A DNA stretch of 64,000 nucleotides from CAYMGM01 sp964390005 (GCA_964390005.1 CAYMGM010000003.1:1-64000), one strand, 5' to 3'. Shown: positions 50,345 through 59,207, numbered from the stretch's first letter. The notes: generated from the letters alone by a model not told the origin. Made by a program: numbers and translations.

Positions 50345-50640
50345 TTCATCGCTGCAGAACCATTCCTGCTTGTCCCCGATTGCGTAAAGCCCGCGTCGTA
50401 CCGTTCAACCCGCAGGTCGGGAAAATTTCCCCTGCGGCGAGAGGGTGCTCCGCTGCGCTTCGCCCCATTCGGGTGACAGCAAGCTGTCAACCCTTTGCCG
50501 CATTCCTCGCGAAACAAATTTTCCCTCCCTTGCGGGCGCTCCACTGCGTTCCGCCCTTGCGCTGCGCTTCAGGTGAACAGGCCCGCCTTTGCGGGCTTTT
50601 CGCCGGGGTCATCGCAGGGATGGTCCCTGACGACGAACAG
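50345..50640 (+). other. DUF736 leader: imperfect tandem repeat and hairpin, no gene
   Basis: Two similar blocks, AAAATTTCCCC... near 50421 and AAATTTTCCCTCCC near 50516, are each followed by a GCGCTCCxCTGCG-like segment, which looks like a decayed tandem duplication. GCCCGC-CTTT-GCGGGC then TTTT at 50581-50600 forms a terminator-like hairpin inside the leader. Frames crossing it are Arg/Pro/Cys-rich and look non-coding. Confidence 0.5.
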
Positions 50641-50655
50641 CAAAGGAGACAGACA

Positions 50656-50994
50656 ATGGCTATCACTCTCGGTACCTTCACCAAACAGAACGACGGCAGC
50701 TTTGCGGGCGCTCTCAAGACCCTCAACATCACCGCCAACCTCGCCATCGTCCCCGCGACGAAGCAGTCCGAACAGGCTCCCGACTTCCGCGTCTATGCCG
50801 GAAACGGCCACCGTTACGAGGTCGGCGCAGGCTGGAGCCAGGTCGCCAAAACAAGCGGCGAAACCTATCTGAACCTCAAGATCGCGGCCCCGGAGTTCGG
50901 CCCGAACTGGGTTCGCGCACGGCTCGTCAAGCTCGAGACGCCGACCGAAGACGGCGTTACGCATCTGGCCCTTTGGGAACCGCGCGAGCGCTGA
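50656..50994 (+). CDS. DUF736 family protein
   Basis: The start MAITLGTFTKQNDGSFAGAL and the later GNGHRYEVGAGWSQVAK and YLNLKIAAPEFGPNWVRARL are diagnostic of DUF736, a small beta-rich protein found on nearly every alphaproteobacterial ICE and many plasmids. Members resemble single-strand-binding-type folds in size and pattern, but the role is unproven. AAAGGAGACAGACA is a strong ribosome binding site, and a terminator follows 17 bases after the stop. It therefore seems to be expressed alone, probably at a high level. Confidence 0.92.
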   Translation: MAITLGTFTKQNDGSFAGALKTLNITANLAIVPATKQSEQAPDFRVYAGNGHRYEVGAGWSQVAKTSGETYLNLKIAAPEFGPNWVRARLVKLETPTEDGVTHLALWEPRER

Positions 50995-51011
50995 TCCCGC
51001 CTCGTTCCCAA

Positions 51012-51045
51012 CCCCTCGTCGGAGCGCATCCGGCGAGGGGTTTTT
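51012..51045 (+). terminator. Rho-independent terminator after the DUF736 gene
   Basis: An 11-base-pair stem (CCCCTCGTCGG with CCGGCGAGGGG, one G-T pair) is followed by TTTTT. The rest of the gap to 51305 is GC-rich with short palindromes and contains no supported gene. Confidence 0.85.
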
Positions 51046-51305
51046 CTGTGTTTACGCCAGCAAGCTATGCGGAGTCGGCGCAAGCGCCGACGGGCTTTCC
51101 GTCTCGACCGGCCCATCTTGCCATCCGGTCTTTGCGCGAGCCTCAATGCTCCGCGGTGCCCCCAATTTTTTGGCGAAGGGTGCCAAAAAATCGGCTCCCC
51201 CGCGTCCCGCCAGAGCGGCGCTGCGCGGCCTTGACCCTCGCCGACCGGATGACCGGGAGACCCGTTCTCGACGGGAGAACGGTTCACTCACAAGGAGATC
51301 ATCCC

Positions 51306-51518
51306 ATGACCGCTTCGTATCGGATCCAGCAGATCGCAGGCAACAATCGCATCGAATATCAGGGCCATTTTTACGCCGCAGAAGAGCTTGTTGAGACCAT
51401 CTGGATCGTCAACATGGAGCTTAGAAACGGTCTGCCAAAGCGCGAACGCGTCGCAGCCAAGTGGCAAATCGCGCGGTACGAGGCGCTTCTCGCCGCCTTG
51501 CGGGAGGCGGGGGCATAG
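51306..51518 (+). CDS. Small conserved ICE protein (70 aa)
   Basis: The sequence MTASYRIQQIAGNNRIEYQG, then VETIWIVNMELRNGLPKRER is compact and protein-like. The ATG at 51306 has a clear CAAGGAGAT upstream, whereas the longer frame from 50973 runs through the terminator and reads as non-coding. I do not know its role. It lies between the DUF736 and HTH genes. Confidence 0.65.
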   Translation: MTASYRIQQIAGNNRIEYQGHFYAAEELVETIWIVNMELRNGLPKRERVAAKWQIARYEALLAALREAGA

Positions 51519-51659
51519 CCACCGCTTTCTTGCTTTCCGACCTGTTGGCGCACAAAGGGGGCTCGCTTTCCGCACCCCCTTGTTTTCGAGCGTCCTCATA
51601 CGCGCCGTTTCTCGCCATCCTGTGCCCATTCACGTCGAACTGCACCGAAAGGACACGGA

Positions 51660-51896
51660 ATGGACAACGAAAACACAAGAGCGCTGAAAGCTCGTCAGGG
51701 CTGCCCGTTTTTAACCACCAAGGAGGCTGCGCACTACCTTTGCCTTTCCGCCCGCACGCTTGAAAAGATGCGCCTGATCGGCAACGGCCCGCGCTTTCGC
51801 AAGCATGGGCGGTACGTGCGTTATCACATTAACGATCTCGATATCTGGTCGGAAGGAAGACGGCAGGCTTCGACCTCCGGCGAAGGGGTGCGGTGA
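51660..51896 (+). CDS. HTH DNA-binding protein (HTH_17/AlpA-like)
   Basis: A single winged-helix domain, FLTTKEAAHYLCLSARTLEK, then NGPRFRKHGRYVRYHINDLD, fits the excisionase/MerR-like HTH_17 family. Such proteins act as recombination directionality factors or local regulators. Its location just ahead of traF, with a one-base stop/start overlap (TGATG), suggests it controls the transfer genes; an excisionase role is also possible given the FseA-like activator upstream. Confidence 0.85.
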   Translation: MDNENTRALKARQGCPFLTTKEAAHYLCLSARTLEKMRLIGNGPRFRKHGRYVRYHINDLDIWSEGRRQASTSGEGVR

Positions 51897-52399
51897 TGCG
51901 GAAGGCATCGCTTCGTGCCCTCGGCGCTGCCGGGATCGGGCTTGCCTTGATCGGCTTTGGGGCCTTTATAGCCCCAGTCCCGTTACTGGTCTGGAACGCC
52001 TCGGCAAGCGTGCCGCTTGGCCTTTATCGGCTTGCCTTCGGCGCGCCGGAACGCGGGGATTTTGTGCTCGTCAGAATGCCGGAAAGCGCCGGAAGGCTGG
52101 CGGCGGAACGGGGCTATCTGCCCATTGGCATCCCTCTCGTCAAACACGTCGCGGGCTTTGTCGGAGACTCTGTTTGCGTCCGGAACGGGGCCGTCGCTAT
52201 CGATGGAAAGACTGTCGCATACCAGCTTCAAGCAGATCATGCGGGACGTTCTTTGCCGCGTTGGGAGGGGTGCCGAAGGCTTGAGGCGGGTGAATATTTT
52301 CCGCTGGCGGACGCACCGGATTCCTTCGACAGCCGGTATTTTGGGCCCGTGACAAAAGCCGATCTGATCGGGAGGCTCGTGCCGCTATGGATCGAATGA
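51896..52399 (+). CDS. traF: TraF, S26 family conjugative pilin-processing peptidase
   Basis: TraF is a signal-peptidase-like serine protease that matures and cyclises the TrbC pilin in the inner membrane. Residues 5-28 form the membrane anchor (RALGAAGIGLALIGFGAFIA). The catalytic serine lies in WNASASVPLGLYRL, and the lysine in PLVKHVAGFVGDSV. The end has DSFDSRYFGPVTKADLIGRL, typical of S26 box E. At 167 aa it has normal length. It overlaps the transglycosylase gene by 13 bases. TrbC, its probable substrate, is encoded at 60651. Confidence 0.9.
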   Translation: MRKASLRALGAAGIGLALIGFGAFIAPVPLLVWNASASVPLGLYRLAFGAPERGDFVLVRMPESAGRLAAERGYLPIGIPLVKHVAGFVGDSVCVRNGAVAIDGKTVAYQLQADHAGRSLPRWEGCRRLEAGEYFPLADAPDSFDSRYFGPVTKADLIGRLVPLWIE

Positions 52400-53016
52400 T
52401 CACCCTGCTTTTGCTTGCCGTCGTCCTGTCGACAGGGTCTGCCCATGCCGCAGATAATGCCCCTTGGCAAACTTATGTTTCTGAGGCTGCCGAGCGGTTC
52501 GCGATCCCCAAAGATTGGGTTCAGGCCGTCATTGCAACCGAGAGCCATGGCGATGCCAAAGCCGTCTCACCCAAAGGCGCAATGGGCCTGATGCAGCTCA
52601 TGCCCGGTACATGGGAGGACCTGCGCGCCGCCCATGCGCTTGCACCTGATCCCTTCGACCCTCAGGCCAACATCCTCGCCGGAACGGCTTATCTGAAAAC
52701 CATGTACGACCGCTTCGGCTACCCGGATATGTTCGCGGCCTACAATACCGGACCGGCCCGTTTCGAAGACCATCTCCGCACCAGCAAACCGCTTCCCGAC
52801 GAAACCAGCGCCTATGCGGCGAGCATCGAAAAGGCGCTTTCCGGAGCGCCCTTTCTTGCGTCGAAAAGCGCACCGCCACCCTTGCAAATTGCTTCCGGCA
52901 CAGGGTTGTTTTTTCGGCTTTCGACCGCCCAAAACGCCTCCAAGAGCGAGGCGGATTCCGTCCCGCCGAGTGATCTTTTCGTGCGGCTTTCTGCACAAAA
53001 GGAGGCGTCAAAATGA
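52387..53016 (+). CDS. Lytic transglycosylase for conjugation (VirB1/TrbN-like)
   Basis: The protein has a signal peptide (MITLLLLAVVLSTGSAHA) and an SLT goose-lysozyme-like domain. The catalytic Glu is in VIATESHGDAKAV, with the PKGAMGLMQLMPGTW motif after it and FAAYNTGP near the end. It opens peptidoglycan so the type IV channel can pass. A Ser/Ala-rich tail of about 50 residues follows. The start overlaps traF by 13 bases. A following frame at 53013-53312 starts with ATGA but reads poorly. Confidence 0.9.
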   Translation: MDRMITLLLLAVVLSTGSAHAADNAPWQTYVSEAAERFAIPKDWVQAVIATESHGDAKAVSPKGAMGLMQLMPGTWEDLRAAHALAPDPFDPQANILAGTAYLKTMYDRFGYPDMFAAYNTGPARFEDHLRTSKPLPDETSAYAASIEKALSGAPFLASKSAPPPLQIASGTGLFFRLSTAQNASKSEADSVPPSDLFVRLSAQKEASK

Positions 53017-53178
53017 CCCGGGATTCCGCCTCATTTTCAGCGCTCTCGGCCGCTTTTTCTGTCACCCCATCCTTGTTGCCGCGCCTCGTGTTCCTCTCGC
53101 CATGGCCAAGGTGGGCGCAGGTGAGCGTGGGTAGTCGCAGGCCGGTTCAGGAAAGTCGCGTAAGGCAAGATAAAAGAG

Positions 53179-53193
53179 GCCTCGGACCGAGGC
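53179..53193. repeat. Perfect short palindrome upstream of the relaxase
   Basis: GCCTCGG-A-CCGAGGC forms a seven-base inverted repeat with one central base, within the 276-base gap 53017-53292. The gap also contains several G-rich and T-rich tracts. Relaxase genes often lie beside their oriT, so this gap is a candidate, but no nic consensus is evident. Confidence 0.4.
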
Positions 53194-53292
53194 TATCTCT
53201 TTGTCTGCACATCTTTTTTTCGGAGGCTTTGGACGCGGCAGAGATTTTCTTGGGCAAGTTTTTGATATTCCATTGTGATTTTGGAGGCTGTT

Positions 53293-55257
53293 ATGAGCGA
53301 GGAAGATTTTGAACCGAGGCTTGGTCGGCTGCGCTCGGGAGGATCGAAGGCAGGCAAACGCTACAGCCACCAGGTGCTTGCCGCCGTCAATCGCGCGGGC
53401 GGGCGGGCGGTTCGCAAGGGTGGTTTTACTGGCAAGTTCGGACGCGGCGGTGCCATGGGCGCGCTGCTTGTCAATCGGGATCGTTTTGCGGCGTTCAGGC
53501 AGCGTCGTGTGATCGTCAAGGCGCGTATCGTGAAGCTGGCCGGAAAGGGTCTGGACGGGGCGAAAGCCCACATGCGTTATCTTCAGCGCGACGGCGTGAC
53601 CCGCGAGGGCGAAAGGGGCCTGCTTTACACCACCGAAAAAGACTGCGCGGACGGCAAGGCCTTCGTTGAACGAGCGAAGGATGACCGGCATCAGTTCCGC
53701 TTCATCGTCGCACCGGAAGATGGGCTCGATTACGACGATCTGAAGCCGTTGATCCGCCGTTTGATGATGCAGATGGAGGAGGATCTCGACAAGTCTCTCG
53801 ACTGGGTGGCTGTCGATCATTTCAACACCGGGCACCCACATGCCCATATCCTTGTTCGCGGCAAAGACGATACGGGGCGCGATCTCGTCATCGCTCCGAC
53901 CTATATCAGCACCGGCATTCGAGAACGCGCCGCCGAGTTGGTCAGCCTCGATCTAGGTCCCCGCACCGACAACGAGATCGAAACTAGATTGAGAGGAGAA
54001 GTGGACGCGGAAAGCCTCACAAGCCTCGACAGACATCTTTTGCGCCTGAAGAGCGACGACGGCATGGTAAAAGCCTTCAGCAAGGATCCTTTCCGCCAAA
54101 CTCTGCTCATGGGCCGCCTCAAGCATCTGGAGCGCCTCGGCCTTGCCGAAGAAGAACGTTCCGGCTGGAGGCTTGCGGACGGTTTGGAAGACACGCTGCG
54201 CCGCATGGGCGAGCGAGGCGACATCATCAAGACCATGCATCGCGAGATGACGTCCCAAAACATCGCCCACAGTCCCGCCGATTACGCGATTTACAATCCC
54301 ACAGATCTGAACACAAAACCTGTTACTGGCCGCGTCGTGGCGCGTGGCTTGTTGGACGAGCTTAACGACCGCCACTACCTGATCGTCGATGGTGCGGACG
54401 GGTGCGCCCATTACATCGATATTGGCCGTGACGCGGCAACCGAGCCGACCCCGCGCGGCAGCATCGTGCACGTGTCGCCAAAAAGCGTGGAGCCAAGGCA
54501 GGTGGATCGCACCGTTGCCGAGATCGCGGCGGCGAACGGTGGGCGCTATACAAGAGACCTGCATATGAGGCACGATCCCCGTGCCACCGAGGCGTTTGTC
54601 GAGACCCACATCCGGCGACTGGAAGCGATCCGCCGTGTGACCGGCGGCGTGACCCGTGAGCCGGACGGAACATGGACCATCGCCCCGGATCACCTCGACC
54701 GCGCCGCCGCCTACGAGCAGGCTCAGGCCAAGACCGCGTCTGTCATCGTGGACAGGCTCTCGAAACTCACGCTCGATCAGCAGGTCGGGACAGACGGCGC
54801 CACCTGGCTTGATCGCGAGCTTGTCTCCGGCCATCCTGAACAGACGCGCGATTCAGGTTTCGGCCATGAATTTCGCGAAGCCACGCAACGCCGCCGACAA
54901 TGGCTCATCGAACAAGGTCTGGCGCAGGAAACACCCGAACGCATGGTCTATCGTTCCGACATGCTGGCGATCCTCCAAAAACGCGAGCTAACCCGCATCG
55001 CCGGGCAGCTCTCTGACCAACTCGGCCTTGCTTATGTCGAAACCCGCCCCGGCGACCGCGTGGAAGGTCGCCTGAGCCGCGCTATTGAACTGGCCAGCGG
55101 CAAGGCCGTCGTTATCGAGAAAAGCAAGGAATTTACCCTCGTTCCGTGGCGGCCTGTCCTTGATCGGCATATCGGAAAACAGGTCTCAGGGATCATGCGT
55201 AGCGATGGCGGGATCTCGTGGACGATAGGGAAACAGAAGGGAATGGGCGTCGAGTAA
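53293..55257 (+). CDS. VirD2/TraI-type relaxase with DUF3363 domain
   Basis: The relaxase nicks oriT and pilots the strand into the recipient. The N-terminal region is basic (RLRSGGSKAGKRYSH). The likely catalytic tyrosine region is GAKAHMRYLQRDGVTREG (around 88-105). The metal-binding histidines are in VDHFNTGHPHAHILVRGKDD (around 175-194). The rest is the DUF3363 domain (GRVVARGLLDELNDRHYLIV, then DGATWLDRELVSG). The start at 53293 has TTGGAGGCT upstream; an earlier ATT/ATG option at 53275 is less likely. At 654 aa it has normal length. TraG follows after 108 bases. Confidence 0.92.
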   Translation: MSEEDFEPRLGRLRSGGSKAGKRYSHQVLAAVNRAGGRAVRKGGFTGKFGRGGAMGALLVNRDRFAAFRQRRVIVKARIVKLAGKGLDGAKAHMRYLQRDGVTREGERGLLYTTEKDCADGKAFVERAKDDRHQFRFIVAPEDGLDYDDLKPLIRRLMMQMEEDLDKSLDWVAVDHFNTGHPHAHILVRGKDDTGRDLVIAPTYISTGIRERAAELVSLDLGPRTDNEIETRLRGEVDAESLTSLDRHLLRLKSDDGMVKAFSKDPFRQTLLMGRLKHLERLGLAEEERSGWRLADGLEDTLRRMGERGDIIKTMHREMTSQNIAHSPADYAIYNPTDLNTKPVTGRVVARGLLDELNDRHYLIVDGADGCAHYIDIGRDAATEPTPRGSIVHVSPKSVEPRQVDRTVAEIAAANGGRYTRDLHMRHDPRATEAFVETHIRRLEAIRRVTGGVTREPDGTWTIAPDHLDRAAAYEQAQAKTASVIVDRLSKLTLDQQVGTDGATWLDRELVSGHPEQTRDSGFGHEFREATQRRRQWLIEQGLAQETPERMVYRSDMLAILQKRELTRIAGQLSDQLGLAYVETRPGDRVEGRLSRAIELASGKAVVIEKSKEFTLVPWRPVLDRHIGKQVSGIMRSDGGISWTIGKQKGMGVE

Positions 55258-55365
55258 TTCGAACAGGGATCCGTGAGGATGGATGATCGCACATAAAGGC
55301 TATAACCAATTTATCGCCCCTGCAGGACAATCGTTCCGTGTATTTTGATGTGTAGAATGAGGCCC

Positions 55366-57408
55366 ATGACCCCAACCAAACTCCTGATCGGCCAGATTAT
55401 CATCGTCTTCGCCATCGTCGTCCTCGGTGTATGGACGTCCACGCAATGGTGTGCGGAGATGCTTGGTTATCAAGCGCAGCTTGGCACACCGTGGGGTGTT
55501 CTGTTCGGCTGGCCGTGTTACGCACCGTGGAAGCTATTCGATTGGTGGTACCACTACGAGGCCTATGCGCCTCATGTATTCGACAAGGCTGGGATGCTCG
55601 CGGGGGCGAGCGGCTTTATGGGTTGTGCGGCGGCGATTATAGGATCGCTATGGCGGGCGCGGCAGAGCCGGTTGGTTACGACCTATGGCTCATCGCGCTG
55701 GGCAACGGCCATTGAAGTCAAACGGGCCGGGTTATTCCATCCGTCCGGCGTGTTCCTTGGCCGGTTTGGCGCCGACTATCTCCGCCATAACGGTCCCGAA
55801 CACGTTATGGCCTTCGCGCCGACCCGTTCAGGCAAGGGTGTCGGGCTTGTTGTGCCGACGCTTTTGTCGTGGACCGGCTCTGCCGTCATTCACGACATCA
55901 AGGGCGAGAACTGGCTTCTGACGGCGGGCTGGCGTTCGACCTTCTCGCATACGCTTTTGTTCAACCCGACCGATCCGCGTTCGGCGCGTTACAATCCGCT
56001 CCTGGAAGTGCGCAAAGGGCCGGACGAAGTGCGTGACGTGCAAAACATCGCCGATATTCTGGTAGATCCGGAAGGCGCTCTCGAAAAGCGCAACCATTGG
56101 GAAAAGACGAGCCATAGTTTGCTTGTCGGGGCCATCTTGCATGTGCTTTATGCCGAAGAGGAAAAAACGCTCGCTCGCGTCGCGACATTTCTGTCCGACC
56201 CGCAGCGGTCCTTCGCCCATACGTTGCGCCGGATGATGTCCACCAACCATCTCGGTACGCCGGAGAACCCAAAGGTTCACCCCGTCGTGGCCTCGGCGGC
56301 GCGGGAGGTTCTGAACAAGTCGGAAAACGAACGCTCCGGCGTTCTCTCCACAGCCATGTCGTTTCTTGGCCTCTATCGCGACCCGACCGTGGCGATGACA
56401 ACCTCGGCCTGTGACTGGCGGATTGCCGACCTGATGGATGCCGAACACCCGGTTTCGCTTTACCTCGTCATCCCGCCGTCTGATATCTCGCGCACGAAAC
56501 CGCTGGTGCGTCTTGTTTTGAACCAAATCGGGCGTCGGCTCACGGAACGGCTGGAAGGCGACCCGAAGAAAAGCCGCAAGCATCAATTGCTGATGATGTT
56601 GGACGAGTTTCCCGCGCTTGGGCGATTGGATTTCTTCGAGACGGCACTCGCTTTCATGGCCGGTTATGGCATCCGCGCATATTTGATCGCCCAAAGCCTC
56701 AACCAAATTTCCAAAGCCTACGGCGAAAACAACGCTATCCTCGACAATTGCCATGTTCGCATCGCGTTTTCGTCCAACGATGAGCGGACAGCCAAACGCA
56801 TTTCTGACGCGCTGGGTACAGCAACGGAGCTACGCGCACAACGCAATTATGCAGGACATCGTCTTGCCCCTTGGCTTTCCCATGTCATGGTTTCGCGTCA
56901 GGAAACAGCCCGTCCGTTGTTGACGCCCGGCGAGGTGATGCAATTGCCGCCTTCGGACGAGCTTGTTCTCGTCTCAGGCCTCCTTCCGATCCGGGCGAAG
57001 AAGCTTCGCTATTACAAGGACAGGAACTTCACAGACCGCGTACTGTCTGCCCCCGAACTTTCCGAAGGCGTTTATGCCGATAAGCCCACCTCGCGTCCTG
57101 ACGACTGGAGCGGGCAGGTGCGTGGCATTGATGATCGCCTGATTATTGCTGCGGACGAAAACGGAGATGCCAACGTCTTTTTCGATGAAGGTGGCCCCCA
57201 GCAGCAACGCCATCCTGGGTTGCCAGAAGACCTAGGCGCGAAAGTGCCTGAGCCTGACCAAGGCAACTCGTTCAAAAACGCCGACGACGACCAAGACAGC
57301 ATCGCCGACAAACAGGTCATGGATAAGCTTTCCGTCGCAACGCGCGTATATGGCCTTGATGAAGGCGTTGGACCCGACAAGGAGGAAGACTTGTTGCCAG
57401 GGTTCTGA
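55366..57408 (+). CDS. traG: TraG/VirD4 type IV coupling protein
   Basis: TraG is the inner-membrane ATPase that feeds the relaxosome into the channel. Two N-terminal membrane segments (KLLIGQIIIVFAIVVLGVWT and GASGFMGCAAAIIGSLW) precede the motor. Walker A is FAPTRSGKGVGLVVPTLLS (around 151), and Walker B is QLLMMLDEFPALGRLDFFE (around 406). The C-terminus carries an acidic tail that may contact the relaxase. The ATG at 55366 (MTPTKLLIGQ) is chosen over upstream codons by family length (680 aa). The antisense module 57467-58964 separates it from the trb genes. Confidence 0.94.
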   Translation: MTPTKLLIGQIIIVFAIVVLGVWTSTQWCAEMLGYQAQLGTPWGVLFGWPCYAPWKLFDWWYHYEAYAPHVFDKAGMLAGASGFMGCAAAIIGSLWRARQSRLVTTYGSSRWATAIEVKRAGLFHPSGVFLGRFGADYLRHNGPEHVMAFAPTRSGKGVGLVVPTLLSWTGSAVIHDIKGENWLLTAGWRSTFSHTLLFNPTDPRSARYNPLLEVRKGPDEVRDVQNIADILVDPEGALEKRNHWEKTSHSLLVGAILHVLYAEEEKTLARVATFLSDPQRSFAHTLRRMMSTNHLGTPENPKVHPVVASAAREVLNKSENERSGVLSTAMSFLGLYRDPTVAMTTSACDWRIADLMDAEHPVSLYLVIPPSDISRTKPLVRLVLNQIGRRLTERLEGDPKKSRKHQLLMMLDEFPALGRLDFFETALAFMAGYGIRAYLIAQSLNQISKAYGENNAILDNCHVRIAFSSNDERTAKRISDALGTATELRAQRNYAGHRLAPWLSHVMVSRQETARPLLTPGEVMQLPPSDELVLVSGLLPIRAKKLRYYKDRNFTDRVLSAPELSEGVYADKPTSRPDDWSGQVRGIDDRLIIAADENGDANVFFDEGGPQQQRHPGLPEDLGAKVPEPDQGNSFKNADDDQDSIADKQVMDKLSVATRVYGLDEGVGPDKEEDLLPGF

Positions 57409-57466
57409 ACTCATGAGAACCACAAAAAATGCTCGCTTTTTGATAAGCGGAAAAATGCCGTGATAT

Positions 57467-58531
57467 CTACTGGTTGGGGAAGAAGTGATTTCTTACACGT
57501 CTACGAGAAACGGGCAAACATGGACGCATCTCGATGGTGATATTAGGGGTATCCGGTAAAGATATCCTTTTGCCGTCTTCGAGAAGTTCGCGCATATTTT
57601 TGTTTGTGATAGGATCAAAGGGGCCGCTTTGTCCTTTCAGTAAAGGGATGACCTTTTCAAAAGAGGGGGCCTCGATACCCTTTTTTTGATCTTTCTGCTG
57701 ACCGTGGCTGAACGGTACAGCCGTTTGAGGTAAATGAGACGACTGCGTTTCTGTGGTCGTTGATGATGGGCTTTCCTTTGCTGTTCTCGAAAGTGCTTTT
57801 TGCTGTTCTTCGGACGCCTTTTTCCTTTCGAAAGGAAAAACAAGGCCAAAACGAGCAGCGAGGCCTATAAGGCCGATAAGTAGGCCTGTGGATCCCATTG
57901 TGACAGAAACTTTGAAGTATCTAATCGCACGCTGTTTTGCTTTTTCAAGTTTGCTGTTTGCGCTTTTGGTTTCTTGATGCGCCTCATCGAGTCTTCTTTC
58001 CATGTTCTCGAGCTGCTGTTGCATCGACTCTCGATATTTAGAAAAAGCTTCTGTGGTTTTCTTCGTTTCTTTCCGCGAGGCTTTAAGTTCCGCTCTAAGC
58101 TTTAATGTTTGCTTCTCTCCATCCAGAAGCATTTTCTTCAAAATGCCTTGTTCGCCCAAGGATGATGTTGTTTTCGTTTCGATGATTTTAACGAGCGCGT
58201 GGATTTCGTTTAGGACGGTTGCACGAAATTCTTTCTCTATTTCCGTGCGAGCAGCAGTCTTAGCTTTTTCGATAGCGTCTGAAACTAAGGCTTTACGGTC
58301 TGCTTCGTCTACTTGCTGGAGATCGGCGCGAACTTTGTCGATAAAATCGCAAATGGCCTTGTCGTTTTGAAGATCGACCTTGGCCTTTTTGAAGGAAGCA
58401 GGGCTTTTTTCTGCAAGAGAGAGGAAAAGGGCCAGCGCATACGCTGCATCAGGATCATTTATTTTATCGCCTTGCCGAAATTTCCGTACGGCATCACTTA
58501 AAAAGTGATCAGATAAAATAGATTTGGCCAT
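57467..58531 (-). CDS. Coiled-coil membrane protein, module copy 2 (354 aa)
   Basis: Residues 1-50 form a helical head (FLSDAVRKFRQGDKINDPDA, then AYALALFLSLAEK). A long coiled coil follows (around 95-205, rich in Lys/Glu/Arg). The one membrane segment lies in IRYFKVSVTMGSTGLLIGLI (around 212-235), and a Ser/Thr/Gln-rich soluble tail ends PCLPVSRRRVRNHFF. It is a longer paralogue of the protein at 48672-49460. The frame extends to 58555, but ATG 58531 with AAGAGAG upstream is the better start. AT-rich, antisense between traG and the trb operon. Function unknown. Confidence 0.72.
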   Translation of the reverse strand: MAKSILSDHFLSDAVRKFRQGDKINDPDAAYALALFLSLAEKSPASFKKAKVDLQNDKAICDFIDKVRADLQQVDEADRKALVSDAIEKAKTAARTEIEKEFRATVLNEIHALVKIIETKTTSSLGEQGILKKMLLDGEKQTLKLRAELKASRKETKKTTEAFSKYRESMQQQLENMERRLDEAHQETKSANSKLEKAKQRAIRYFKVSVTMGSTGLLIGLIGLAARFGLVFPFERKKASEEQQKALSRTAKESPSSTTTETQSSHLPQTAVPFSHGQQKDQKKGIEAPSFEKVIPLLKGQSGPFDPITNKNMRELLEDGKRISLPDTPNITIEMRPCLPVSRRRVRNHFFPNQ

Positions 58532-58634
58532 GAAAACTCTCTTGTTAAAATACAAGAAGATATTAACCGGCGTTAGTTAGGGGATCTTTAATTTTTGAGA
58601 GGGGAGATAAAAAAATCAATCCAGCAATAATGGA

Positions 58635-58964
58635 TTAAGGCTGGGCGGCTTCCGTGCATGAGCCTCGAACCTGATTTTGAAATAACTCCAACCGACGGTC
58701 CCGTCTGGTTGGCAGGGCCGCAGCTTGGTCTTCAATGACTTTGGCTACGGTTGAATCAATGCAACCGCCGACTTTGTCCATGAATCGTCCCGTTGCTTGC
58801 TCTGCATAAAGGCGAGCAATTTCCTTGTCATCGCCAAGCTGACCGCCAAGCAACTGTTCGCTCGTGCTTTTGCCTGCATTTGGCTTTATGGCGTTGTTCT
58901 TCGGCATAACGACGGCTCCGTTCGGGACTTGTCCTTGTCCAATAATATTACCGAACGTTAGCAT
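58635..58964 (-). CDS. Small soluble protein, module copy 2 (109 aa)
   Basis: The product reads MLTFGNIIGQGQVPNGAVVM, then EQLLGGQLGDDKEIARLYAE and DKVGGCIDSTVAKVIEDQAA. It is soluble and mildly acidic, with two Cys residues. AGGCGG lies just upstream. It corresponds in place and size to the gene at 49541-49810, although direct sequence similarity between the two is faint. It is 103 bases upstream of the coiled-coil membrane gene. Unknown function. Confidence 0.6.
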   Translation of the reverse strand: MLTFGNIIGQGQVPNGAVVMPKNNAIKPNAGKSTSEQLLGGQLGDDKEIARLYAEQATGRFMDKVGGCIDSTVAKVIEDQAAALPTRRDRRLELFQNQVRGSCTEAAQP

Positions 58965-59013
58965 TTTATAGCCGCCTTTGCAAAATTATTAACCTATTTC
59001 ACCATGTTCCCAT

Positions 59014-59046
59014 GTTAGCTGCAGGTCATTGATAACTCATTAATAA
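59014..59046 (-). promoter_or_regulatory. Shared upstream element, copy 2
   Basis: GTTAGCT, then CATTAATAA exactly 17 bases later, as at 49897-49929. It lies 50-82 bases upstream of the start at 58964. Since flanking bases are unrelated, the conservation suggests a functional site. Confidence 0.6.
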
Positions 59047-59207
59047 TTTGTCTATAAGGGGGCGCAAAATGCAAAAGCTGGATCGAGGAAAGTATTTTAA
59101 GGCCCTTTAGGGCCCACTCAACGGCATTTGACGTTTTCAGTTCTCCCAAGTGATAGGGAGCAACTTTGAATTCCGCATTCCATCGCGCGTGATCGTACAT
59201 AAGGGCC
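59015..59207 (-). CDS. Possible small gene or fragment upstream of module copy 2
   Basis: The frame MALMYDHARWNAEFKVAPYH, then TSNAVEWALKGLKILSSIQL has natural composition but no convincing ribosome binding site, and its stop lies inside the shared upstream element. It may be a remnant of a gene cut by the module insertion or a chance frame. Confidence 0.25.

Noticed and set aside
53013..53312. Frame of 99 codons starting with an ATGA overlap after the transglycosylase
   Set aside because: It runs through the palindrome and T-tracts, overlaps the relaxase start, and its composition is not convincing. It could be a small gene, but I see no support beyond the overlap.
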